Assembly (NCBI GenBank): GCA_002701555.1
Contig: NZVS01000013.1
Location: 1-8,664 of the forward strand
From: Alphaproteobacteria bacterium
GTDB taxonomy: Bacteria; Pseudomonadota; Alphaproteobacteria; Micavibrionales; Micavibrionaceae
Direction of reading: 5' to 3'
Length of the DNA: 8,664 nt
Position numbers and translations under genes: made by a program
In this document: positions 1 to 5,908 of the stretch, piece after piece
Layout: each line of letters opens with the position of its first letter
How positions within the stretch are numbered: the first letter of the stretch is position 1
Notes under the pieces: generated by a model
What the model saw: only the letters and a program-made list of their open reading frames with translations
Database searches by the model: none
Told to the model about the DNA's origin: nothing

Positions 1-66
1 CCAATGGAATTTGCGGTTGAAGCACAAAAGCTTGTGGGAATTAGTTTAGAAGGTAGTGTAGGATAG
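1..66 (+). CDS. sufB: SufB, C-terminal end (partial)
   Basis: This is the last 21 codons and stop of a gene that begins before the window. The reading frame starts PMEFAVEA and ends LEGSVG-stop, which is the typical extreme C-terminus of SufB, the scaffold subunit of the SufBCD Fe-S assembly complex. sufC follows 10 nt later on the same strand, the usual suf order. The catalytic core of SufB is not visible, so only the family assignment can be supported. The ending AGTGTAGGATAGG probably also supplies the weak ribosome-binding site of sufC. Confidence 0.9.
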   Translation, partial: PMEFAVEAQKLVGISLEGSVG

Positions 67-76
67 GTATATTAAC

Positions 77-829
77 ATGTTGTTATCAATAAAAGATTTG
101 GTTGTAGAAATTGATGGAAAAAGGATCCTAAATGGCTTGAGCCTTGATATAGATTCAGGTGAAGTTCATGCTGTGATGGGGCCAAACGGGGCAGGAAAAT
201 CCACCCTTTCTTATGTTTTGGCCGGAAAGCCGGGTTACGAGGTGATTTCTGGCTCAGTTGAGCTGGATGGCGTTGACATTATGGATTTGGAACCTGAAGA
301 GCGGGCTGCCCTTGGGCTCTTTCTTGCATATCAATATCCCGTAGAAATACCGGGTGTTAATATGACCACATTTCTTAAAGTGGCTGTGAATGCTCTTAGA
401 AAAGCTAGCGGTAAAGAAGAGCTTAATTCTTTGAATATGCTAAAACTTATTAAGGAGAAACAAAAAAGCTTAGGAATTAGTGATGAGATGCTAAAGCGAT
501 CCGTGAACTCGGGCTTTTCTGGTGGGGAAAAAAAGCGTAATGAAGTTTTTCAAATGGCTATGTTGGAGCCTAAAATTGCCATTATGGATGAGACAGATAG
601 TGGTCTTGATATTGACGCTCTTAAGGCTGTTTCGGATGGCGTTAATGCGTTAAGGTCAAAGCATAGATCGTTTCTCATCATTACTCATTATCAGCGTCTT
701 TTAGACTACATTAAGCCTGATGTAGTGCATGTTCTTTCAGGAGGTAAGATAGTACGCACAGGCGGGCCTGAGCTTGCTTTGGAGTTGGAAGAAAAAGGTT
801 ATTCTGAATTTATTGAGGATGCGGCATGA
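77..829 (+). CDS. sufC: SufC, Fe-S cluster assembly ATPase
   Basis: This is the cytosolic ABC-type ATPase of the SufBCD scaffold. ATP-driven dimerisation of SufC rearranges SufB and SufD during cluster assembly. The 250 aa length is normal for the family. Visible motifs are Walker A GPNGAGKST (residues 35-43, Lys41), the Q-loop in LAYQYPVEIPGV (Gln86), the signature SGGEKKR (148-154), Walker B followed by the Suf-specific DETDSGLD (171-178, Glu172 as the expected catalytic base), and the H-loop ITHYQRLL (His204). There is no membrane segment, and the Suf-type DETDSGLDIDAL stretch separates it from transporter ATPases. The ATG is 10 nt after the sufB stop with a weak AGGATAGG ribosome-binding sequence. 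The stop overlaps the sufD start (ATGA), suggesting translational coupling. All key residues are intact. Confidence 0.97.
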   Translation: MLLSIKDLVVEIDGKRILNGLSLDIDSGEVHAVMGPNGAGKSTLSYVLAGKPGYEVISGSVELDGVDIMDLEPEERAALGLFLAYQYPVEIPGVNMTTFLKVAVNALRKASGKEELNSLNMLKLIKEKQKSLGISDEMLKRSVNSGFSGGEKKRNEVFQMAMLEPKIAIMDETDSGLDIDALKAVSDGVNALRSKHRSFLIITHYQRLLDYIKPDVVHVLSGGKIVRTGGPELALELEEKGYSEFIEDAA

Positions 830-2061
830 CAAGGTCAGGCATAAACAAAAAAGAAAGGGAGGGCTTTGGATCTTTTATAGAGCGCTTGTCGAATGCTCAT
901 ACTGAATATCTGAATGGTTTGCCATCTGACGTTGAGACACAGATGTTAGAGGAGGGTTTTTCCCGGTTTAAAAAGATAGGTTTGCCGGGAAAGCAGGATG
1001 AATATTGGAAATATTCCGATCTGGCCAAAAAATTAGTAAACAAGGACTTTAAGCTGCAGGTGCCAAGCGCCTCTTTTGGGTTGGATCGGGATTTTAAAAA
1101 CCAATCAGAAAATAACAGGAATAGTTTTGACGATATTAATTGTCAAAATGGCTGTGTTGTTTCCTTGAATAGGCCCGCTAAAGAAAGCTCTTTGTTGCAA
1201 TTAAGTAGGTCACTATCAACTCATTCTGCAATAGATCATGTGATAGATAGCGATAAATGCTTTTATCTGCGATACGGCACACAGGCGTGTAGCCTTAACT
1301 CTCCTTGCGTAAATATAAAAGTTGCTGACGGTGTTCAGGCTACACTTATTGAAGACTTAGAGTGTCCCGATAGATCCTGGTTAAATAATATTTTATCAAT
1401 AGAACTAGGGGAAGGCGCTCATTTAACTCATTATGTTAGGTCAACACAAGCAGATACGAGTATTTTAACATCTCATATTTCAGCGGAAGTTGGGAACCAG
1501 AGTGTTTACGAGGTGTTTCTTCTTAATGAAGGTGCTGAATTCAGCAAAATTAATATCGATGTCACTCTTAAAGGAAAATATTCAGAGGCTAATATTAAGG
1601 CACTGAATTTATTGGGAAATGAGTTGCACCAAGATTGTACATTTTATGTTGCGCATGAGGCGGAAGACACGCGTTCCAAGCAAACAATCAGGAATATTGC
1701 AGCGGATAAGAGCCGTTTAATTTTCCAGGGAAAGGCTTATGTCGCCAGACAAGCTCAGAAAACAGATGCGCAACAAATGTGTAAGTCTGTTTTACTCTCT
1801 AGAATGGCCGAAATAAACGCTAAACCTGAGTTGGAAATCTACGCTGATGATGTCCTTTGTGCGCATGGAGCCACATGTGGAGAGCTGGACGAGGAAGCGC
1901 TTTTCTATCTTAAATCCCGCGGTTTAAATGGTCTGGAGGCACGTACACTGCTTCTAAGGGCTTTCATACAAGATCTGTTAGATAGTGTAGCTGATGAAGA
2001 AGTTTATAACGTCTATGAAGCTAAATTAAACGCTTTTTTAGTTAATAGAGGTTCAATCTGA
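826..2061 (+). CDS. sufD: SufD, Fe-S scaffold complex subunit
   Basis: SufD pairs with SufB and binds SufC in the cytosolic Fe-S scaffold. The 411 aa product has the N-terminal family motif GLPGKQDEYWKYSDL (residues 52-66) and a C-terminal beta-helix/SUF core. The core contains the hallmark stretches FQGKAYVARQAQKTDAQQ, then ADDVLCAHGATCGELDEEAL, ending in the FYLKSRGL helix region. The His in CAHGAT (His347) corresponds to the conserved SufD histidine implicated in cluster formation in other bacteria. Neighbouring Cys345 and Cys351 are also present. The middle of the protein is divergent, as is common for SufD. The ATG overlaps the sufC stop and is preceded by GAGG at good spacing. sufS follows after 12 nt. 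SufB is excluded because its partner is already present upstream and the motifs are of SufD type. Confidence 0.95.
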   Translation: MTRSGINKKEREGFGSFIERLSNAHTEYLNGLPSDVETQMLEEGFSRFKKIGLPGKQDEYWKYSDLAKKLVNKDFKLQVPSASFGLDRDFKNQSENNRNSFDDINCQNGCVVSLNRPAKESSLLQLSRSLSTHSAIDHVIDSDKCFYLRYGTQACSLNSPCVNIKVADGVQATLIEDLECPDRSWLNNILSIELGEGAHLTHYVRSTQADTSILTSHISAEVGNQSVYEVFLLNEGAEFSKINIDVTLKGKYSEANIKALNLLGNELHQDCTFYVAHEAEDTRSKQTIRNIAADKSRLIFQGKAYVARQAQKTDAQQMCKSVLLSRMAEINAKPELEIYADDVLCAHGATCGELDEEALFYLKSRGLNGLEARTLLLRAFIQDLLDSVADEEVYNVYEAKLNAFLVNRGSI

Positions 2062-2073
2062 AGGTATAGGCTT

Positions 2074-3318
2074 ATGTCGTCAGTTTTACTTAACAATAAG
2101 ATTGTAAATAAATCATATAAGAAAGATTTCCCATCTCTTTGTCATAATAGTGATGGCGCTGTTATAACTTATCTGGATAGCGCAAGTTCTTCACAAAAGC
2201 CTGCGCCCGTAATAGACATAATGACACGAACGCAACGTACGCACTATGCCAATATTCATCGCGGCTTATATAGTTGGTCACAAGAAACTACCAATCTCTA
2301 TGAGGGAACTAGATGTAAGGTTGCTGCGTTTATAGGGGGTGATAAAAGTGAAGTTGTTTTTACTAAGAATGCAACAGAGTCAATCAACCTTATAGCGAGT
2401 AGCTGGGGAGCTGATAATTTAAAAGCTGATGACGAAATTATTCTTACTGAAATGGAACACCATGCCAACATAGTTCCTTGGCAGCTACTTCAAAAAAGAC
2501 TGGGATTTAAAATCAAAACCATTCCTGTTAACGATGATCTCCAGCTTGATTTAGATGCGTACAAATCTTTGCTTTCTCCACAGGTAAAATTAGTTAGTTT
2601 TGTGGATATATGCAATGCAACTGGTGTTATAAATCCTTCGTCCCAAATAATTGAAATAGCAAAAAAATATAATCCTTCTATCAAGGTTCTGCTTGATGCC
2701 ACTCAAGGAGTTATCCACAGGCTTATCCACGTACGTAAATTAGGGGCTGACTTTGTTGTATTTACGGGACACAAACTATATGGGCCAACGGGTGTAGGGG
2801 TGGTTTGGGTGAATAGGGATGTACTTATGGCTATGTCACCTTATCAGGGTGGTGGAGACATGATTGACAATGTTGCTTTCGAAGGCACTATTTTTAAAGA
2901 AGGTGTCGAGAGGTTTGAGGCAGGAACGCCGGCTATTATTGAGGTAATAGGGCTGGGGGAAGCCATCGACTATATTACTAATATTGGCAGGGAAAATATT
3001 TTCAAACATGAAAAAGAAGTGTTTATGTATCTCAATGATAGGTTGAGAGAAATTGGTTCACTTGTTTTATATGCCGATAAGGCTGAACGCACAGCTATTG
3101 CTTCATTTAATATTGAAGATTGCCATCCCAGCGATGTAGCAATGATACTTGATAATGACAATGTTTATACACGTACAGGCCATCATTGTTGCATGCCTTT
3201 AATGAAAATTATGGGAGTTGAGGCTACGATAAGGGCCTCAATAGGACTATACACAGATAAAGATGACATAGATCGGCTCTGCGAAGCCTTAGGTAAAGCA
3301 AAAAGGATGTTATTATGA
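2074..3318 (+). CDS. sufS: SufS cysteine desulfurase
   Basis: This is a PLP-dependent group II cysteine desulfurase that converts cysteine to alanine and loads the sulfur as a persulfide for SufBCD. The 414 aa length fits the family. Visible features are the N-terminal YLDSASSSQKP, the EMEHHANIVPWQ loop (His129/His130) near PLP, the cofactor residues Asp208 and Gln211 in LLDATQG, and the PLP Schiff-base lysine Lys234 in FTGHKLYGPTGVG. The persulfide cysteine is Cys372 in RTGHHCCMPLM. Two oddities are seen. A second cysteine (Cys373) follows the catalytic one, where Ala or another small residue is usual, and the VIHRLIHV stretch (213-220) has His219 where family members normally carry Asp (VDV). 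The start has AAGG upstream. The gene ends in an ATGA overlap with the next gene. No SufE or SufU partner is visible nearby. Confidence 0.96.
   Translation: MSSVLLNNKIVNKSYKKDFPSLCHNSDGAVITYLDSASSSQKPAPVIDIMTRTQRTHYANIHRGLYSWSQETTNLYEGTRCKVAAFIGGDKSEVVFTKNATESINLIASSWGADNLKADDEIILTEMEHHANIVPWQLLQKRLGFKIKTIPVNDDLQLDLDAYKSLLSPQVKLVSFVDICNATGVINPSSQIIEIAKKYNPSIKVLLDATQGVIHRLIHVRKLGADFVVFTGHKLYGPTGVGVVWVNRDVLMAMSPYQGGGDMIDNVAFEGTIFKEGVERFEAGTPAIIEVIGLGEAIDYITNIGRENIFKHEKEVFMYLNDRLREIGSLVLYADKAERTAIASFNIEDCHPSDVAMILDNDNVYTRTGHHCCMPLMKIMGVEATIRASIGLYTDKDDIDRLCEALGKAKRMLL
2711..2731 (+). promoter_or_regulatory. Tandem DnaA-box-like pair inside sufS
   Basis: A perfect match to the bacterial DnaA-box consensus, TTATCCACA (2711-2719), is followed in the same orientation by TTATCCACG (2723-2731), one mismatch away. 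The starts are 12 bp apart, so the sites are roughly one helical turn apart. The pair lies within sufS codons 213-220 and could simply reflect the encoded Ile-His...Ile-His repeat. A role in DnaA binding or titration is inference only. Confidence 0.3.
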
Positions 3319-3746
3319 AACATGTAGCTGACAAAGAAATGGTTAAGAATGCCATAGGGGAAGATCACTATGACGAAATGGCAGAGCCGCCACAGCTTGT
3401 AATTGACGACACTCACCCTTTATCTAAAAATGTGAAAGCCGCATTAAAGGAGATCTATGACCCTGAAATACCTGTAAATATTTATGAACTAGGTCTTATA
3501 TATAAGATTACTTTCAAGAATGTTGAAAATGAGCTCTCAGAGCTCAATGAATACGATGTTTCAATAGATATGAGCCTCACCTCGCCAGCTTGCCCTGTGG
3601 CACAAGAAATGCCTTCCTGGGTTCAAAATGCAGTATTTCCCTTACAGGGGGTGAGACACGTAGATGTGGAAATAGTTTGGGATCCCACTTGGGATCCTTC
3701 AATGATGGCTGAAACCGCCAAATTACAGCTTAACATGTTCACTTAA
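3315..3746 (+). CDS. sufT: SufT-like DUF59/MIP18-family Fe-S maturation protein
   Basis: This 143 aa protein belongs to the DUF59 (MIP18) family commonly encoded in suf operons and thought to act in Fe-S protein maturation in the cytosol. The conserved motif DPEIPVNIYELGLIY occupies residues 49-63. The family cysteine is Cys93 in SLTSPACPVAQEMP, and the C-terminal signature WDPTWDPSMMAETAKLQL is present. About 35 N-terminal residues precede the domain and look poorly conserved. The start ATG overlaps the sufS stop (ATGA) and has a good AAAAGGA ribosome-binding site 8 nt upstream, so co-translation with sufS is likely. The biochemical role of SufT is less settled than that of SufBCDS. The family call is strong and the exact function weaker. 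Confidence 0.92.
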   Translation: MKHVADKEMVKNAIGEDHYDEMAEPPQLVIDDTHPLSKNVKAALKEIYDPEIPVNIYELGLIYKITFKNVENELSELNEYDVSIDMSLTSPACPVAQEMPSWVQNAVFPLQGVRHVDVEIVWDPTWDPSMMAETAKLQLNMFT

Positions 3747-3775
3747 TTTTAAATGGCCAAGAAAGAATTACTTCT

Positions 3776-4132
3776 ATGTTTGGATTAACATCAAAAGAGG
3801 TTCAAATTACCCCGGAAGCCCTTGATTATCTTCAAAAACAAGTTTTAGAGGTTGATGATGCCATTGGCATAAAGTTAATGATTTTAACAGGGAAGGGGTG
3901 TAGCGGTAATGAATACGATATGAAACCCCTAACTTCAGAAAACATCACTAATAATGATGACGTTATTGAATATGAAGGTAAGTTAAAATTGATTATACCG
4001 AAGAAAGACGGTTTGCGCTTCTTCGGTACAAAAATTGATTATATAACGGATAATCTTGGTAGTAGCCGCATCGTTATCGTTAATCCGAATGAAACGGCTA
4101 GATGCGGCTGTGGTGAATCGATAAGCTTTTAA
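3776..4132 (+). CDS. sufA: A-type Fe-S carrier protein (SufA/IscA family)
   Basis: This small cytosolic A-type carrier receives Fe-S clusters from the scaffold and passes them to apo-proteins. The 118 aa product has the three family cysteines: Cys42 in KGCSGNEYDM and Cys110 and Cys112 in the C-terminal ARCGCGESISF. The GSSRIVIVNPNE strand precedes the last two. It is the last gene of the suf run, 29 nt after sufT. The ribosome-binding site is poor (AAGAAAG about 10 nt upstream). The central region is somewhat divergent from SufA and IscA of enterics, so the subgroup (SufA, IscA or ErpA) is inferred from operon position. It is convergent with a small ORF on the other strand, with only two bases between the two stop codons. 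Confidence 0.92.
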   Translation: MFGLTSKEVQITPEALDYLQKQVLEVDDAIGIKLMILTGKGCSGNEYDMKPLTSENITNNDDVIEYEGKLKLIIPKKDGLRFFGTKIDYITDNLGSSRIVIVNPNETARCGCGESISF

Positions 4133-4149
4133 CCTTATTTAAGGTTAAA
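4128..4149. repeat. AT-rich perfect palindrome between convergent stops
   Basis: Two perfect 10-nt arms, TTTAACCTTA and TAAGGTTAAA, are separated by TT. The palindrome overlaps the stop codons of the A-type carrier gene (+) and the small ORF (-). It can form a hairpin of about 9 bp in transcripts from either strand. There is no clear T-tract on either side, so a terminator role for both convergent units is possible but weak. Confidence 0.5.
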
Positions 4150-4260
4150 GTTCGAACCTAGATTTTGGTTAGGGGCTTTATTCGTAATTAAAGCACCTAT
4201 TGCTCTTGGTGTCTGCTCTAAGCCACCAGTTTTCAGAAGTGTTTGTCCTGCTCTAATCAT
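4135..4260 (-). CDS. Small ORF, 41 aa, unknown function
   Basis: I do not recognise this product. The frame starts MIRAGQTLLKTGG and ends NLGSNFNLK. The peptide is basic, Gly/Asn/Leu-containing, without cysteines, signal peptide or clear membrane helix. The main support for a real gene is its upstream region. The Shine-Dalgarno sequence AAAGGAGAG ends 5 nt before the ATG, and a TATAAT box lies about 27 nt upstream of the start, giving a leader of roughly 20 nt. A terminator isolates it from the three-gene set upstream on the same strand, so it would be transcribed alone. Its stop lies two bases from that of the convergent A-type carrier gene. It could instead be a regulatory RNA with a fortuitous ORF, but the near-ideal ribosome-binding site argues for translation. 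Confidence 0.6.
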   Translation of the reverse strand: MIRAGQTLLKTGGLEQTPRAIGALITNKAPNQNLGSNFNLK

Positions 4261-4273
4261 AAGTCTCTCCTTT
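4261..4273 (-). promoter_or_regulatory. Strong ribosome-binding site of the 41-aa ORF
   Basis: Read on the minus strand this is AAAGGAGAGACTT directly before the ATG at 4260. It matches the anti-Shine-Dalgarno sequence over AAGGAG with 6 nt between GGAG and the start codon. It is one of the two longest matches in the window and decides the start of this short gene. Confidence 0.7.
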
Positions 4274-4279
4274 CATACG

Positions 4280-4301
4280 CAAAAACATTATAAAGTTTTT
4301 G
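4280..4301 (-). promoter_or_regulatory. TATAAT box inside an inverted repeat (promoter of the 41-aa ORF)
   Basis: On the minus strand CAAAAAC and GTTTTTG form perfect 7-bp arms around TTTATAAT, which contains a consensus -10 hexamer (TATAAT, 4292 down to 4287). The predicted start near 4280 gives a leader of about 20 nt before the small ORF. No good -35 hexamer is found at 16-18 bp spacing, so the promoter may be weak or need an activator. The arms could be an operator for a dimeric regulator covering the -10 box, or a chance A/T-rich symmetry. Confidence 0.5.
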
Positions 4302-4363
4302 TCTTTACAAGTCCTTAACACCATACAAACGTTTTAAACTAACAATCGTTCCTAAAAAGATAC

Positions 4364-4388
4364 AAAAAAGCCCGCTAAACTGCGGGCT
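4364..4388 (-). terminator. Rho-independent terminator of the three-gene set
   Basis: Read on the minus strand, AGCCCGC-AGTTTA-GCGGGCT forms a perfect 7-bp, mostly G/C stem with a 6-nt loop, and the run of T starts at the last stem base. It begins 23 nt after the stop of the 64-aa gene. It therefore ends the minus-strand transcript and separates it from the 41-aa ORF. On the plus strand no T-tract follows, so it is unidirectional. Confidence 0.9.
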
Positions 4389-4411
4389 AGAATGAATTAA
4401 TTTACAAATTA

Positions 4412-4606
4412 TCAAGGCTGCGGCGCATTTCTCTTTTCTTCGTATTCACGATCTGCTGCAGCTATTGTAAGTTCCTCAACTTGTCCTAACTCGTTTACTG
4501 CGTCCGCAATGGCATCAGCGTCAAAAGTAACAGAACTGCTTGATCCACCGCCGAATGCTACGCTAGCAGTTGCTCCTGCTGATGGTGCTCCTGAAAATAA
4601 ACCCAT
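4412..4606 (-). CDS. Small Gly/Ser/Ala-rich acidic protein, unknown
   Basis: I do not recognise this 64-aa protein. Residues 1-28 are low complexity (MGLFSGAPSAGATASVAFGG, then four Ser), and residues 29-59 look like an acidic amphipathic helix (DADAIADAVNELGQVEELT, then AADREYEEKR). It ends in NAPQP. It has no cysteine, membrane segment or convincing signal peptide. The start is well defined: AAGGAGAGG overlaps the stop codon of the preceding gene and lies 4 nt before the ATG, implying efficient and coupled translation. It is the last gene before a strong terminator. A disordered N-terminus with a helical C-terminus would suit an adaptor, structural peptide or inhibitor, but none of these is shown by the sequence. 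Confidence 0.8.
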   Translation of the reverse strand: MGLFSGAPSAGATASVAFGGGSSSSVTFDADAIADAVNELGQVEELTIAAADREYEEKRNAPQP

Positions 4607-4610
4607 AATT

Positions 4611-4619
4611 CCTCTCCTT
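4611..4619 (-). promoter_or_regulatory. Extended Shine-Dalgarno of the 64-aa gene
   Basis: On the minus strand this is AAGGAGAGG, 4 nt before the ATG at 4606. It overlaps the TAA stop of the upstream gene (4620-4618), an arrangement typical of translational coupling. The core AAGGAGAG is identical to the one before the 41-aa ORF. Confidence 0.75.
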
Positions 4620-5217
4620 ATAAAAGTCCCTCTGTTGCGTTTCGCTCGCCCTCTACAAACAAATCTACGATTTCGTTATAGTCTGCATTGGCTTTTTGAG
4701 CTTTGTATATATTACCATGCCCCAATTCGTAAACTATGTCAAGAGGTTTCTGAAATCCCAACTTTTCCTTAAGTTCATCTGCAATTTTGCACATATTAAC
4801 TATAATATCTAACGATTTGGAAAATGTCATTGCTGCGTATTCAACGGGATCAAGTTCCTTGTCAGGTCTTTTAAAGCCAACCATGCCTTGCTCAACATCG
4901 CGAATCCCGCATCCAAGCGTTAGCGCAACCACGTCATAGTTTTTGCTGACTGCTGGGGGTGCCATAAGATAAACTGTTGTATCGTCAGGAGTAGTATATG
5001 TGATCTCGCGACCGGACATTACCCGAATAGGTATCTTATATTGGTTCATAACGCCTAAAAGCCGGGCACCAGTTTCTGTTTTGCCTAGAATATCCTTCGC
5101 GTTTTGTAAAACATCTTTTTCCTTTGGGTGGGCAAACCCGCGCATTGAAGTGTCCGCACCACTTGTGGAAAAGTTGCCACTTAAAGGATTTACAATATTA
5201 TCTTTTTGTTCGGTCAT
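4618..5217 (-). CDS. Uncharacterised protein, 199 aa
   Basis: The function is not recognised with confidence. From the chosen start (MTEQKDN) the protein has a polar N-terminus of about 35 residues. Next come a helical segment (VLQNAKDILGKTETGARLLGV), strands (IPIRVMSGREITYTTPDDTTVYLMAP), and a helix with GCGIRDVEQG (residues 102-111). A long helix (VEYAAMTFSKSLDIIVNMC) and an ELGHGNIYKA segment follow. This layout loosely recalls alphaproteobacterial putative metallopeptidase domains (possibly DUF6782) in which an HExxH helix follows two strands. Here HExxH is absent, so any relative would be catalytically inactive. No signal peptide is seen. The start is uncertain. An in-frame ATG at 5256 would add 13 residues and overlap the preceding gene by 29 nt; I prefer 5217, 10 nt after its stop. 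Confidence 0.8.
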   Translation of the reverse strand: MTEQKDNIVNPLSGNFSTSGADTSMRGFAHPKEKDVLQNAKDILGKTETGARLLGVMNQYKIPIRVMSGREITYTTPDDTTVYLMAPPAVSKNYDVVALTLGCGIRDVEQGMVGFKRPDKELDPVEYAAMTFSKSLDIIVNMCKIADELKEKLGFQKPLDIVYELGHGNIYKAQKANADYNEIVDLFVEGERNATEGLL

Positions 5218-5227
5218 CTTAATATCT

Positions 5228-5845
5228 TTATGTTTCCTTATGGGAAAACGCGGCATTCTCGGTGCCCTGCTCTCCGAAAAGGGGTTTTAATCCGGTAATT
5301 TCTACATTGCCTTTTTTGCTAACTTCCAAATTACCGACCATTAGGCTGCCATCATAGTACAGGCTTGTCTTCACATTAAAGGAATCATTTCGTAAATCTT
5401 CTTCAATTTCAAAAGTATAACCACCCTCAGGCACATCATGGCGAGTAGTGTGTAAATTGCCATCTTCCAGATCCGGTAGCGCAGTATTTTTATAAACGGG
5501 GTAAATCTCTCCATCTTCCTGCATAACAGTAAAGAAGTAGAATTGCAGAAATGATGCAATATTTTCTTTCGTAATTTCAAGTTCAGCAAATTGCTGAACC
5601 TTTTCAAACGGTGAGAAGGAACCATCTATGTAGAAGAATTCTGAACCATTCCCAAGGAAATCCATAGAGAATACAGGAAGGCACGTATTATTTGTGATTC
5701 TGTAGAGAAGAACAGAATCAAAGAAAGGCAAACGCATGCATTTTGCTTCACTGTTATTAACTGTGAACAGTGCGGGGCCACCAGCATTTACGATGCTAGT
5801 GATTAATTTTTCTGTCTTTTCAGCTTCAAGCCTGTGCCATTGCAT
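5228..5845 (-). CDS. Uncharacterised protein, 205 aa
   Basis: I do not recognise this gene. It is the first of three closely spaced minus-strand genes. The predicted protein is soluble and mixed alpha/beta, with no signal peptide or membrane helix. Residues 26-75 look beta-rich (LFTVNN, RLPFFDSVLLYRITN, CLPVFSMDFLGNGSEFFYIDG). Residues 90-110 look helical (EITKENIASFLQFYFFTVMQ). The C-terminal third is again beta-rich with the repeated pattern YYDGSLMVGNLEVSKKGNVEITGLKPL. Three cysteines (36, 55 and one other region at most) form no metal motif. The ATG at 5845 has only a distant AAGG. The gap to dusA upstream is 63 nt, so it could share the dusA transcript or have its own promoter. The stop is 10 nt from the next gene, which supports an operon. 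Confidence 0.82.
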   Translation of the reverse strand: MQWHRLEAEKTEKLITSIVNAGGPALFTVNNSEAKCMRLPFFDSVLLYRITNNTCLPVFSMDFLGNGSEFFYIDGSFSPFEKVQQFAELEITKENIASFLQFYFFTVMQEDGEIYPVYKNTALPDLEDGNLHTTRHDVPEGGYTFEIEEDLRNDSFNVKTSLYYDGSLMVGNLEVSKKGNVEITGLKPLFGEQGTENAAFSHKET

Positions 5846-5908
5846 AATAATTAAGAGCCTTAAATAATTCTTCTAAAGTACCTTATTTTGAATGAGTATT
5901 ACAAACTT

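Noticed and set aside
3678..3700. Direct repeat of GGGATCC in the sufT-like gene
   Set aside because: It encodes the conserved WDPTWDP motif of DUF59 proteins, so protein constraint explains it.
4253..4276. Seven-codon minus-strand frame (MKGETYD) overlapping the start of the 41-aa ORF
   Set aside because: It begins inside the predicted short leader and includes the Shine-Dalgarno itself, with no ribosome-binding site of its own; most likely chance.
4509..4772. Plus-strand 87-codon frame across the 64-aa gene
   Set aside because: Antisense to two minus-strand genes with strong translation signals; the amino-acid pattern looks random.
5000..5290. Plus-strand 96-codon frame across the 199-aa gene
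   Set aside because: Antisense shadow; it spans two coupled minus-strand genes and has no ribosome-binding site or family likeness.
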